Both the position numbers and the translations under genes were made by a program. The notes beneath the pieces were generated by a model, which was given only the letters and a program-made list of their open reading frames with translations, searched no databases and had not been told where the DNA came from. Positions 45,097-53,913 of a stretch of DNA of 64,000 nucleotides are shown here, one piece after another (the stretch's first letter is position 1; each line of letters begins with the position of its first letter). Origin of the DNA: Nitrospira sp. CR1.1. Its GTDB lineage: Bacteria > Nitrospirota > Nitrospiria > Nitrospirales > Nitrospiraceae. The stretch lies in NCBI GenBank assembly GCA_014055465.1, contig WIAF01000004.1, forward strand, positions 1-64,000. The letters run 5' to 3'.

Positions 45097-45145
45097 CACA
45101 ATCCCCCTTCAACTTGATAAACATTTTCCGAGGCCGGGACGAGGA

Positions 45146-45262
45146 TCAGCAAGGACACTGAATCCCTCCGAACCAGTAAAAAAACCAGATGCTGACTGCC
45201 AGGGTGATGTAGAAAATCATTTTCCCGATCTTGATTGAGACGTCGTCCTGAGCAGCTTCCAT
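45146..45262 (-). CDS. Small single-helix membrane protein (38 aa)
   Basis: The 38-residue frame has a short charged N-terminus (MEAAQDDVSIKIGK), one membrane helix rich in aromatic residues (IFYITLAVSIWFFYWF) and a C-terminal IQCPC. A GGGGGA site precedes the ATG at 45262. It would be the first gene of the bd-like oxidase operon. The terminal CPC could bind metal or a lipid. Function unknown. Confidence 0.62.
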   Translation of the reverse strand: MEAAQDDVSIKIGKMIFYITLAVSIWFFYWFGGIQCPC

Positions 45263-45363
45263 CTTGATTCCCCCAACGGTTTAAGTACGTATTTTAAATT
45301 GACACACCAACTATGCTGTGTTAATCAAAATCCCTCACTCAACTGATTTTTAAAGGGATTTTT

Positions 45364-45468
45364 ATGGCGAAAAACTCAAAAGTGTTCGACATTATAGTTT
45401 TGGCCGGAATGGTTGTCAATATCATTTTGGCCGTGTTTCTGATCCTCTACTACTTTGATTTCCTGTAA
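45364..45468 (+). CDS. Small single-helix membrane protein (34 aa), plus strand
   Basis: The 34-residue frame (MAKNSKVFDIIVLAGMVV and so on, ending YYFDFL) is almost wholly one hydrophobic helix. An AAGGGA site lies 5 nt upstream. It is divergent from the oxidase operon and its last 47 bp overlap the 3' end of the FGE-fold gene on the other strand. It is plausible as a real gene but less certain than the other two small proteins. Confidence 0.5.
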   Translation: MAKNSKVFDIIVLAGMVVNIILAVFLILYYFDFL

Positions 45469-46375
45469 TTTTCTCACTCCTCACGCCCGCAGACTCAAAG
45501 GCATTGCCCGCACTGGATCGGGCGCAACGAAACCCAATCGTTTCGTCACGAAAGTCCGCCATCATTTTGCTTCGAGCGGTGATACGCAGGTCAGATCCTG
45601 AACTCGTGTATCCCGCTCCCCTCAATACTTTGTACGTCCCGTATTCGGGACTTTCTGGATTCCGGTCTGAAGCTGCCTCGTAGGCCCCCTCGAGATACCA
45701 ATCCTCCACCCACTCCATCACATTCCCTGCCCCGTCCATCACCCCATAGGGGCTGGCATCGCTTCGCACTTTCCCCACCGGGGCAGCGACCTCAAAACCA
45801 TCGTTGATACGGGCCCAATTTGCGCCACCCGGCATTTCCACGTTGCCCCAGGGCCATAGTCGACCGTCAGTCCCTCGCATGGCTTTCTCCCATTCAGCTT
45901 CAGTCGGCAAACGCCTCCCCCGCCACTCGCAATAGGCTTTTGCATCATCCCAGGAGACATAGACCGCGGGTTGATTGACCCCTCGCATGCGACCGGTATT
46001 TTTCGCATATCGCGAAGGTGGCCCTGACTTGCGATGGCCGGTAGCCCTCACGAAAGCTGCATACTGCCCATTGGTCACTTCGTATCGATCGATGGAAAAC
46101 TCGTCGAGATAGATTTTTCGCTCCGGCTGCTCATCGAATCCCCCCTGACTCGTTCCTCGAATGAACGGTCCGGCAGGAATGACGACAAGCTCTTCCTCCA
46201 ACGGCTGCTCCGCCACGGAGGAGTCTGGAGCACCACTCGCAAAATCCTCTTCCGAATGTTGCGACTCGGCCTCAAAAGGGGTGGAAATCGTTCCGCGGAG
46301 AATAGCGATGATAGGCAAACTGGCGGCAAACAGCACCGCGAGTAGAAACACCACTTTGAAACGCGTTTCCAGCAT
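45422..46375 (-). CDS. Membrane-anchored formylglycine-enzyme-fold (SUMF1) protein without catalytic cysteines
   Basis: The 317-residue protein has an N-terminal membrane helix, a Ser/Glu-rich linker and an FGE-sulfatase domain: VVIPAGPFIRGTS, DRYEVTNGQYAAFV, WDDAKAYCEWRGRRLPTEAEWEKA, GNVMEWVEDWY, GFRCARS. In true formylglycine-generating enzymes a Cys pair follows the GGS motif; here that stretch reads RGAGYTSSGSDLR with no Cys. It is therefore unlikely to make formylglycine, and no sulfatase gene is nearby. The periplasmic domain may bind a partner of the oxidase cassette. Confidence 0.87.
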   Translation of the reverse strand: MLETRFKVVFLLAVLFAASLPIIAILRGTISTPFEAESQHSEEDFASGAPDSSVAEQPLEEELVVIPAGPFIRGTSQGGFDEQPERKIYLDEFSIDRYEVTNGQYAAFVRATGHRKSGPPSRYAKNTGRMRGVNQPAVYVSWDDAKAYCEWRGRRLPTEAEWEKAMRGTDGRLWPWGNVEMPGGANWARINDGFEVAAPVGKVRSDASPYGVMDGAGNVMEWVEDWYLEGAYEAASDRNPESPEYGTYKVLRGAGYTSSGSDLRITARSKMMADFRDETIGFRCARSSAGNAFESAGVRSEKITGNQSSRGSETRPK

Positions 46376-46386
46376 GTTCCGACTGA

Positions 46387-47301
46387 TTACTTCACGGCCA
46401 TGTCGGCATCAATGTCCTTCGCGCAACGAAACCCAACCGTGATGTCATGCCGCCAGGGTTTCGCCTGAAACCGCTTGGACGAGCGCACATTTCGTTTCGT
46501 TTCCCTCCAGGAACCGCCGCGAATAATCCGCTGCTCGCCCTGGTCCGGCCCCTTTGGATCCCGATACGGCGAAGCCCTGTAGAAACTCTCGTCATACGCA
46601 TCCGCAACCCATTCGCCGACGTTCCCCGTCATGTCGTAAATCCCGTACGGACTGCGCCCGGATTCGAATGATCCGGGAGGAGCCAGGTAACGAAATCCAT
46701 CTTCTGTTCCGTCGATGTTTGCGTATCCGGAAACAAATTCATCACCCCACGCGTAGCGGCGCTTCCCTTCGCCGCGAGCGGCCTTCTCCCACTCGGCCTC
46801 AGTGGGCAACCGTTTACCGGCCCATTTGCAGTAGGCTTCCGCGTCATCCCATGTCACTGCTATTGCGGGATATTCAGGCTTGAGCAATTTGGCAGGATCG
46901 TCTTCAAAGACCTCGATTTTTCGCTTTACCCGCTTCGTCATCTTGAGAAACCGATCATATGAATCCTGCGTCACTTCGTGCTTATCCAGGAAATAGGTCT
47001 TCAAATAGACTTGGTGCTCGGGTTTTTCATCCGGATCACTGTCATTGTCACGGCTACCCATCACAAACGGCCCCTCGGAGACTTGCACCATTTCCCGACC
47101 ATCATCTCCGATAAATGTCTTATACATAGAAAAATCCTGCGCTGTCGGCGCGGCGACAGGCTTGGCTTCCGTCACGATGGAGAGGGCCAATTGGCGCATC
47201 TGCTTGGCTTTATACGATTCATAGACCAACCCCCCGATCATCAAAATGAACGACCCGAACACAAAAATAATCGACCCGATGAGTACGCCTCGGTTTTCCA
47301 T
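46387..47301 (-). CDS. Membrane-anchored formylglycine-enzyme-fold (SUMF1) protein, second copy
   Basis: The 304-residue protein has an N-terminal membrane helix (about residues 9-30) and an FGE-sulfatase domain with MVQVSEGPFVMGSRD, DKHEVTQDSYDRFL, WDDAEAYCKWAGKRLPTEAEWEKAARGE, GNVGEWVADAY and GFRCAKD. The active-site Cys pair is missing (RGGSWRETKRNVRSS). It is 11 bp upstream of the similar gene at 45422, a tandem pair. An acidic site (DNDSDPDEKPEHQ) could bind calcium. Confidence 0.88.
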   Translation of the reverse strand: MENRGVLIGSIIFVFGSFILMIGGLVYESYKAKQMRQLALSIVTEAKPVAAPTAQDFSMYKTFIGDDGREMVQVSEGPFVMGSRDNDSDPDEKPEHQVYLKTYFLDKHEVTQDSYDRFLKMTKRVKRKIEVFEDDPAKLLKPEYPAIAVTWDDAEAYCKWAGKRLPTEAEWEKAARGEGKRRYAWGDEFVSGYANIDGTEDGFRYLAPPGSFESGRSPYGIYDMTGNVGEWVADAYDESFYRASPYRDPKGPDQGEQRIIRGGSWRETKRNVRSSKRFQAKPWRHDITVGFRCAKDIDADMAVK

Positions 47302-47316
47302 CGCCTTACTCGCACC

Positions 47317-47709
47317 TCATGGTTTGGTCACTGCGGAGTGAACTGCCTCTGCGTCCCCACTCTCCTCCGCCTGTGCGGCTTTTCTGGCCGCCCGCACATC
47401 CAGCAACATCGAAATCTGCACACCGAGAAAGCCGCCCATCGCCGCACCAGCTCCTGCCCCAAAGGAAACCTTTTCACTCCCGGCGATCATCCAGGCCAGT
47501 GCGCCTCCCAAGACAGTGCCCACCAAAATACTGACGAGAAACCTCCGTCCGCCCAGATACCCAACCACCGCCCCAAGAGCCACCCCCAACCCAGCGGTCA
47601 CCGGAATGGACGAGGCACCAAGGAACGATCCAATCAGGGCGCCCACCGTGGCCATGACCACAATGCCAAACACCACGTCAAACCATGCACTGGCGGACGG
47701 TTTGTTCAT
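47317..47709 (-). CDS. Small glycine-zipper membrane protein
   Basis: The 130-residue protein has about four hydrophobic helices rich in spaced glycines (GALIGSFLGASS, GLGVALGAVVGYLGG, GAGAGAAMGGFLG), a pattern that favours tight helix packing. A charged Ala/Glu-rich tail follows. It lies between the FGE-fold pair and the DUF3047 gene. Function unknown. Confidence 0.7.
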   Translation of the reverse strand: MNKPSASAWFDVVFGIVVMATVGALIGSFLGASSIPVTAGLGVALGAVVGYLGGRRFLVSILVGTVLGGALAWMIAGSEKVSFGAGAGAAMGGFLGVQISMLLDVRAARKAAQAEESGDAEAVHSAVTKP

Positions 47710-47742
47710 ACGCTTCGCATCCTACATCAGGCGCCCCAGCAG

Positions 47743-48405
47743 CTACTTGGCCGGACCCACCGTCACTGCGCCGAAATCAATCTCCACCCCCGGACCGGCA
47801 AACAACGAAATTCCCCAGGCCTTCTCCGCCGGCTCGTGTTTATGAATGCGCTTGAAATCTTCGTAGACATTGACCCGCTCTTCAACCCACTCCCCGACCG
47901 GCAACACGCCGCTTTGCACCACCAATTCCGAACCGCTGAACATGCCGCCTTCGACAAACGTCCCCACCGGCTTGCCAGCGCTCCAGATGTATTTCGTAAA
48001 AACAGGAATGAACACGAGATCGGTATCTAATGACGCGTACAGGGCGGCAACAGGCTCTGAATTGCTCGGAGCCTTGTGCAGGCGCCAGCGCCAAGTCAGG
48101 ACCGGATACGCCTTTGGATCCCAGTCGATTTTGCGTTTTTTTATGCGCTGCCCCGCATCTTTGGCAGCGAGAAATTTCCCGTTCTCTTCAGATTGAATTT
48201 TGTATGCGTCCCGCCCCTTCGCCTGGCTGCGTTGATTCTCATGTTGCCAATCAATTGGAAACCCATCCTGATCGGCCGATTGAAAGTCTTCCAACACCAA
48301 CACCCCCGCCTCAGCCGCACGAGCAGGCGTACCGCCACCGAGAACCACGCACAATCCGATCACGCTCAGAAAGCCTAATGCACCCGCACATATCCTCATA
48401 CCCAT
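47743..48405 (-). CDS. Exported DUF3047 family protein
   Basis: About 220 residues from the ATG at 48405; a GTG at 48408 is also possible. A signal peptide ends near TPARAAEA. The mature part matches DUF3047: VLVLEDFQSADQDGFPIDW, YPVLTWRWRLHKAP and KYIWSAGKPVG. The family is periplasmic, beta-rich and of unknown role. The gene follows the second bd-like oxidase by about 25 bp. Confidence 0.82.
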   Translation of the reverse strand: MGMRICAGALGFLSVIGLCVVLGGGTPARAAEAGVLVLEDFQSADQDGFPIDWQHENQRSQAKGRDAYKIQSEENGKFLAAKDAGQRIKKRKIDWDPKAYPVLTWRWRLHKAPSNSEPVAALYASLDTDLVFIPVFTKYIWSAGKPVGTFVEGGMFSGSELVVQSGVLPVGEWVEERVNVYEDFKRIHKHEPAEKAWGISLFAGPGVEIDFGAVTVGPAK

Positions 48406-48430
48406 CACGATACTCCCTAATGAACCTTGC

Positions 48431-50299
48431 CTAGCCTTCGTGCGACGGAGACGGCAAAAACCCCGCCTCCTTTTCCGCGCTCACATCTTCATGCATCACT
48501 GGCTGCTGTCCACGCTGGCATACCCAGAACAGAAAGAAGACCGCCCCCCAAAACAGCACCATATTGATCGTCACCATCTTCGCCGCAAACCCCAACGAGG
48601 GGGTAAATGCCCAGGGCGACGTATCCGGCATCAACTCATTGACATGCCAAGACAACCTGCCGGAAGAACGAATGTACCCCATCAACCCCATCACCCAGGT
48701 AAACGCCGCCGCAAGGCCGAACAGGCCGACCATGCCACGAACCGAGATCTGTCCCCACTGCACCGGACCATGAACCGTCGCCCCACGCAGCATGCGCCGA
48801 TTGAGCAACAAGCCCAAAGTGACCACCAGCAGCGTCGTCACCGCTTGCGGTCCGGACAGACCCACCCGGAGACTGGCGGGGAGATAAAATCCATAGATCG
48901 ATAACCCGATGATATGCGCCGCCCCAAGACCGAATAAGGCCCCAAGCACGACATTCCCCGTCCTCGCCCAGGAAATGGTCATCGTCCGGTTGGCGCGGCG
49001 ATAGTAGATGTAGCTCAAGGCCGTGATGCAGATCATCACGTTGACGGCCCCGTTCTTCGACGACATGACCCCATAGTTACCGATCACCGGATGCTGCGCC
49101 CCGCCCATAGCTTTGACTTCGGTGCCGGTCATCAAGAGCGTGTGCGGAGTCAGCCAGATAAACAAGCACCCCGTCAGCGCCAGCAGGAGATATTGGTAGT
49201 AATGCTGATACCGCTCCCCACCCTGAATACGTCCCATACTCTGCCAAAGATAATAATTCACGCCGAGAAAGAGGGCGCCGATCAACAGCGCCTGCACGAC
49301 GAACAGCCACGTCAGCAAACCGCCCATCATGGTGACGCCCATGCTCTGACTGTACGCATAGACGGAGCGCATCAACCAATAGCCGGCAAAGGGCATCGGC
49401 AGCAACGCGCAGACCGTCACGAACAAAAACACGTAGCCGACCCAGTCATAATAGGCTCGCTCCTCCCGGCTCTTGCCTGAAAAAAACCGGTAACAGGCAT
49501 AGGCAAGCACGACCGCGCCCCCAGACATAATGTCAGCCAGAAACCGATGCAGATTCAGCGGATTCCACAGGGCAGAGCGAAGCAGGTGCCAAGGGTTGCC
49601 AAGATATCGCCCCTGCCCATCGACACCGGAGGGCGCCATCATGAACGCGGACCAGGAGTTTGCCAGCAGGAGCAAGGACGTCCCGCACACCACGGCGAGC
49701 AGACCAATCGAAAGATGGACCCATTTGGAACCCGGCGCCGCCATTCGCTCCCAACTGTAGTAGTACGCGATCGTGAGGAAGGTGGTGCCGACAAACACCA
49801 GGGCATAGAGCGGCATCATGCCTTTAAAGGTCCCCCCCATGTACTGCATGAAACTCGGATAGAGCATGATAAACATCGTCAACATCAGACTGCCGACTGC
49901 GGCCGTGACCGAGAGTGCCAATAAGGCCACCTTCAGCAGATCTTGAGCTAGACCGTCATACCGCAAGGCCAACGCAGGGTTTCTGGCGACCAACCCCAAA
50001 AATTCCAATAGGACGCAAAAAACCGGCAGGGCCAACACAAAACCGCCGAAGTAGGTGTGCTGCTGGATGATAAACCACATCAATAACCGGCTATCGAGTG
50101 AGCCGACCTGCGGATACTGGTTATCATTAGCCGTCGGCGCGGACGGGCCGCTGGGAATGCCGGGCGTATGGAAGTAGACATCCTTCGACGGGTCTGCAGC
50201 CATGAGGGGCGGAGGGCTCAGCGCGATGAGACCGACGACTGCTAGCATCCCGCCGACAAAGAGAAGGATCAAGGACGAAAGCGAAGGACGTGTGGTCAT
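48431..50299 (-). CDS. Cytochrome bd-like oxidase homolog (copy 2, ligand-poor)
   Basis: The 622-residue protein aligns along its whole membrane part with the oxidase at 42991 at a constant offset of 19 residues. Shared segments include QQH, LPVFCVLLEF, GVDGQGRYLGNPWH, ALWNPLNLHR, TPHT and GNYGVMS. At four sites where copy 1 has possible ligands this copy differs: Pro163 for His182, Thr172 for Glu191, Arg241 for His260 and Pro567 for His586. It may have lost one cofactor or serve another reaction. It overlaps the upstream membrane-protein gene by 4 bp and sits in a different operon from copy 1. Confidence 0.85.
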   Translation of the reverse strand: MTTRPSLSSLILLFVGGMLAVVGLIALSPPPLMAADPSKDVYFHTPGIPSGPSAPTANDNQYPQVGSLDSRLLMWFIIQQHTYFGGFVLALPVFCVLLEFLGLVARNPALALRYDGLAQDLLKVALLALSVTAAVGSLMLTMFIMLYPSFMQYMGGTFKGMMPLYALVFVGTTFLTIAYYYSWERMAAPGSKWVHLSIGLLAVVCGTSLLLLANSWSAFMMAPSGVDGQGRYLGNPWHLLRSALWNPLNLHRFLADIMSGGAVVLAYACYRFFSGKSREERAYYDWVGYVFLFVTVCALLPMPFAGYWLMRSVYAYSQSMGVTMMGGLLTWLFVVQALLIGALFLGVNYYLWQSMGRIQGGERYQHYYQYLLLALTGCLFIWLTPHTLLMTGTEVKAMGGAQHPVIGNYGVMSSKNGAVNVMICITALSYIYYRRANRTMTISWARTGNVVLGALFGLGAAHIIGLSIYGFYLPASLRVGLSGPQAVTTLLVVTLGLLLNRRMLRGATVHGPVQWGQISVRGMVGLFGLAAAFTWVMGLMGYIRSSGRLSWHVNELMPDTSPWAFTPSLGFAAKMVTINMVLFWGAVFFLFWVCQRGQQPVMHEDVSAEKEAGFLPSPSHEG

Positions 50300-51381
50300 G
50301 ACGACACTCTCTGGCTGTTCTTCTCAAAGACAGCCGCAGATTCACTCAAAGCTGACCCGACAATGGCTTCACGAGACTTGCCGAGCATGCCCATCACAAA
50401 CGGGCAACGGAGCAGCGCACTCGGCACGCCACCGGGCAAACGATTTTCAATGTCTCGCCGATATCCCAAGTAGTAGCAATACAACGGCATGATGCCGCCG
50501 ACGAGGCCGGCCACCCCGGCAAACAACACCGCCGAATTCATCGGCTGCTTCAATACGTAGAGACAGCCCCCGACCAGCACCAGATAATAGGTCGAAGCAA
50601 AGGCCAATCCAGGCCACCACCAAAATTTCACCAGTTCACCCCAACGGGTCGACGCCAGCCTGGACGTGAAGGCGGCGTGATCTCCCTGACCGGCGAAAAA
50701 TGCGAGGAGACCAACAGTGCCAGCCGCCATGGTCACGATGCCCCCTTGCGCCAACACCGCGAGGTCGCCGCTCACAACAGTCGCCGTCACTGCAGACAGG
50801 GTTATACAACCGAGGGCGCCTGCCATGACCCAGGTCAAAAGCGCCTGATCGAACCGTTGCAGCAGGCTTCGTAACGCCATGCCATCGGGAAAGGTGACCA
50901 GCGGCCGCCCACTGGCCTCGAGCCAACGAACATAACCAATTTCAAAGGCGTCGCGCGCAACGGCTGTACTGGGAATAATCAGCGCCATCATGGCCGGCCC
51001 GTCAGGGTGCTTAGCATAGTCGTACCCCACCAGCCATAACAGGGCCAACACCAGCAGAGACAACTGAATGCCGTACACGAACCCGATCCAGGCGAGGATC
51101 CACCCGATACGCTGCAATCCATCCGCGGCGACAAGCCACATGAATGGCACCGCGCGTCCGACCCGATAGGCGCACAGTGCCGTCGCCATCGACACCAGTC
51201 CGCACAACAACAGCAATGTCAGTGGATCAGCAAGAGAGAAACCCTGCTTGGCCGCCCGGTAGACCGCAAAGGCCACCAGCCCGGGGACAAACATGACGAA
51301 ACGCTTGCGTTTGCGAACCGAATCTTCTGTGACGGCCAGCGTCAAACTCGGAAGTACTCGTAGGGCCAACCGATGCAACAT
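50296..51381 (-). CDS. Polytopic membrane protein of unknown function
   Basis: About 361 residues from the ATG at 51381; a GTG at 51393 is the alternative. It has about seven or eight membrane helices and a hydrophilic C-terminus. No heme, metal or transporter motif is evident. It overlaps the second bd-like oxidase gene by 4 bp (ATGA), so the two are translationally coupled and may form one complex. Confidence 0.75.
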   Translation of the reverse strand: MLHRLALRVLPSLTLAVTEDSVRKRKRFVMFVPGLVAFAVYRAAKQGFSLADPLTLLLLCGLVSMATALCAYRVGRAVPFMWLVAADGLQRIGWILAWIGFVYGIQLSLLVLALLWLVGYDYAKHPDGPAMMALIIPSTAVARDAFEIGYVRWLEASGRPLVTFPDGMALRSLLQRFDQALLTWVMAGALGCITLSAVTATVVSGDLAVLAQGGIVTMAAGTVGLLAFFAGQGDHAAFTSRLASTRWGELVKFWWWPGLAFASTYYLVLVGGCLYVLKQPMNSAVLFAGVAGLVGGIMPLYCYYLGYRRDIENRLPGGVPSALLRCPFVMGMLGKSREAIVGSALSESAAVFEKNSQRVSS

Positions 51382-51461
51382 TGTGTCATCCACCCGAATC
51401 TAAAGAGTCAGGCACGGGAGGGACACTCGGTGACCTCCTGCAACCGCCTCAACGCCTACCG

Positions 51462-51956
51462 TTATGCTCGCTGCGCCGCCATGCCGAAGTATCGCGCTTT
51501 GACTTCTTCCATCAATGCGACGCTCACCGAGTGTAAACCACGATCCACCGCCGTCCGTTCCAGTTCGATACGTGCCATGGCGCGAACGGGCGCCGGCACA
51601 TTAGCGAGGCGCTGCTCGGCGTCAGCATCCCAGGCCACGATATCCCCGGTCAACGCCTGGTCGATCAACTCGTAGGTGATGACCCGGCTCCGCCTGGCCC
51701 TGGCGAACCCTTCCACCAAGTCACGCAGGGCTGGCGCGGCATAGGGCGGAACACGATCCATCCGATGCTTGGCATCATCCGACCACAGCAACCGATCGAC
51801 GAATCCCTCCACCTGTCCGGCCGGCACATCGATCCCGATCAGCCACCGGCAGGGACGACATTCCGTGCGGACAAACCATGTCGCTTCGCCGTCATTCGAC
51901 AGCCGTTCCTCAATACCCTCGGTATGCATCCACCCGCCGCAGCCGCACACAAGCAT
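51462..51956 (-). CDS. PCP_red-domain protein
   Basis: The 164-residue protein has a Cys-rich N-terminus (CGCGG and CRPC). Its C-terminal 55 residues (WDADAEQRLANVPAPVRAMA, then a helix with VTVALMEEVKARY-like residues) match the small helical domain seen at the end of protochlorophyllide reductase subunit B and alone in many non-phototrophs. The N-terminal cysteines could hold zinc or iron-sulfur. It lies in the oxidase cassette between the DUF420 gene and a membrane-protein gene. Confidence 0.75.
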   Translation of the reverse strand: MLVCGCGGWMHTEGIEERLSNDGEATWFVRTECRPCRWLIGIDVPAGQVEGFVDRLLWSDDAKHRMDRVPPYAAPALRDLVEGFARARRSRVITYELIDQALTGDIVAWDADAEQRLANVPAPVRAMARIELERTAVDRGLHSVSVALMEEVKARYFGMAAQRA

Positions 51957-51990
51957 AAGACGCTCAACCCTTCAAACCGGTTCTCTGTCG

Positions 51991-52707
51991 CTAGCCGATT
52001 TTCCCAGGGTACAAAATGTACAACATCGCGTAAGTAAAGGTTCCTGTCAGGAACAAGATACAATACACAATCATCGTGAACCGGCCAAGCGCCCGGTGCC
52101 GCTGGCCGCCATCAGGCCAGATCCGCTGGATGCCCATCTCCACCGCAAATACAATGGCCACCAGAACGAGAAACCCGAGGTAGACCTCTAGCTTGCGCAT
52201 GGAAAATCCGGCAGACATCACCCGTGTCCCGAAGAGGACGACCACCACCGTCAGGAGTGCCGCGAAGATCAGTCCGACTTTCTTCCAGGAGGTTTGCAGG
52301 AGCGACGCGCTCAGCACGCGGGTTCCGCCGATGAACTGTTGAGATCGAAATCCCAACACAATCATATACACGGCCATGACCAGGCCGATGATCACCAGAA
52401 TGATATGGATGGTGAGCACAGGGATAAAGACATAGTCGTACAAGGCTTGCGACCCGCCGAATCCCTCCTTCCCCTCGAAGGCCAGCACCCCTAATTGCCG
52501 AAACAGATAGTAGGCGGTAAAGAATCCCACCATTGTGATCATGCCGCCCAGCATCAACCAATGATGAGGATGTCCGCGGTGCTGCTTCGCCTGAAGCCAC
52601 CCGACGATGAAGAGGCAGGTGAACAGCGTGGCCATCAACTGGCTGAGATCGGCCCCCATCGTGGCATGGGTCCCGAAAAACCCCGGCTGTCGAAGGAATT
52701 CAAACAT
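51991..52707 (-). CDS. DUF420 family membrane protein (CtaM/YozB-like)
   Basis: The 238-residue protein has about six helices and the DUF420 pattern of histidines: HHWLMLGGMI, FIPVLTIHIILVI, and a C-terminal HRALGRFTMIVYCILFLTG. A DUF420 protein (CtaM) is needed for maturation of heme-copper oxidase in Staphylococcus. Here no heme-copper oxidase gene is present and the neighbour is a bd-like oxidase, so a role in assembling that enzyme is inferred. It is 2 bp from the methyltransferase gene. Confidence 0.82.
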   Translation of the reverse strand: MFEFLRQPGFFGTHATMGADLSQLMATLFTCLFIVGWLQAKQHRGHPHHWLMLGGMITMVGFFTAYYLFRQLGVLAFEGKEGFGGSQALYDYVFIPVLTIHIILVIIGLVMAVYMIVLGFRSQQFIGGTRVLSASLLQTSWKKVGLIFAALLTVVVVLFGTRVMSAGFSMRKLEVYLGFLVLVAIVFAVEMGIQRIWPDGGQRHRALGRFTMIVYCILFLTGTFTYAMLYILYPGKIG

Positions 52708-52709
52708 CG

Positions 52710-53705
52710 TCAGCTCTTGCCGGCACCCGGCCTGACTCCTTGCACCACGGCCGTCCGCTCAATTTCCTCCACCGACACGTATCCTCCATCATGCATCCAC
52801 TGCATGGCCTCTGCGGTGCGATAACATCCGCCCTGTTCCGTATTGACGAGGATATGGACGGCAAACGCAGCGGTCCAGGCCGGGCTCGTGCCAGACTTAT
52901 CCAGGAACCGATCCTTGATAATCAGGCGTCCGCCGGGATTGAGATGGCCATGAATCTTCTTCACCAGGGCCGCATTGGTCGCAAGGTCTTGATAGTGGAG
53001 GATGTCCGACATCAGCACGACATCATAGGGGCCGCCGAGCGCATCGCGATTAAAGTCACCGGCCTTCAAGGCAATTCTCCCCTCAAGTCCCGCGTCTTTG
53101 ACTGTTCGTTCAGTCAGGGTGAGGGTGGTGGGGAGATCGAATACGGTTGCCGAGAGAGCCGGATACACCTGACAAAATGCGATGGCATTGGTCCCGGCGC
53201 CACCCCCAAGATCCAGCATGGTCTTCGCCTGACCAAGCCCGAGTCGCTTCGCCAGATCCGGCCCGCTTTGCTGGCCGATCCGGTGCAATACAGAGAGGAC
53301 ATTGGCGCCGAGTGCCGGATCCGTCTCGAACACATGCTGAGTCACGGGAGATCGGCCGGTTTTGATGGCCTCTTCCAACTTGCCCCAATTTCCCCACTCG
53401 GCATCGTGGAGCAGGAGCAAATGGCCGACGTATTGCGGCCCATGCTTGACGAGATGGGTCGTGGCCACCGAGGTATTGGCATACACCGCTCCGGTTTTCG
53501 TCAGCAACCGGATGGCCACCAACGCGTTGAGAAGCAACTCCAGCGCCCGAGGATCAGCACTGAGTTTTTGAGCCGCTTCCGCCGCGGAACGACCCTGACC
53601 GTCGAGTACGGAAAACACCTCTAACTTCACGGCAGTCAACAGGATTTTCGTCTCCCAGTAATAGCCCAACTGGAAGACTTCGGCGAGAGACAATTCGCGA
53701 GGCAC
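52710..53705 (-). CDS. SAM-dependent O-methyltransferase family protein
   Basis: The 331-residue protein has an N-terminal dimerisation winged helix (VFSVLDGQGRSAAEAAQKL) and a Rossmann methyltransferase domain with LDLGGGAGTNAIAF, DLPTT, GDFNRDAL and SDILHYQD. It belongs to the group that includes plant O-methyltransferases, CrtF and the bacteriochlorophyllide methyltransferase BchU. It opens the second oxidase cassette. The substrate could be a quinone, carotenoid or tetrapyrrole and cannot be fixed from the sequence. Confidence 0.85.
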   Translation of the reverse strand: MPRELSLAEVFQLGYYWETKILLTAVKLEVFSVLDGQGRSAAEAAQKLSADPRALELLLNALVAIRLLTKTGAVYANTSVATTHLVKHGPQYVGHLLLLHDAEWGNWGKLEEAIKTGRSPVTQHVFETDPALGANVLSVLHRIGQQSGPDLAKRLGLGQAKTMLDLGGGAGTNAIAFCQVYPALSATVFDLPTTLTLTERTVKDAGLEGRIALKAGDFNRDALGGPYDVVLMSDILHYQDLATNAALVKKIHGHLNPGGRLIIKDRFLDKSGTSPAWTAAFAVHILVNTEQGGCYRTAEAMQWMHDGGYVSVEEIERTAVVQGVRPGAGKS

Positions 53706-53913
53706 AGATCCCCCACTCAGAAATTACAGCGTTAAAGTTGGTCATCTTACCCAGTTCAGAAAGGGAAACGCAAGGCGAGCAGCGGGCGGGAACGACTCAG
53801 AACATCGAGTGATTACGAGGATTCTCCGGCGAGGAAATACAGGAAGATGGCGCGGGAGATTGCCAGACTATTTGAAGGTCGTTGCGCGAGAATTGGAGAG
53901 ACTCCACAAACAA

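Noticed and set aside
45299..45327. TTGACA at 45299-45304 as a promoter for the 34-residue plus-strand gene
   Set aside because: No acceptable -10 box lies 16-18 bp downstream (TTAATC or TAATCA at best), so the match is probably chance.
45422..47301. Active formylglycine-generating enzymes
   Set aside because: Both proteins lack the catalytic Cys pair and no sulfatase gene is nearby.
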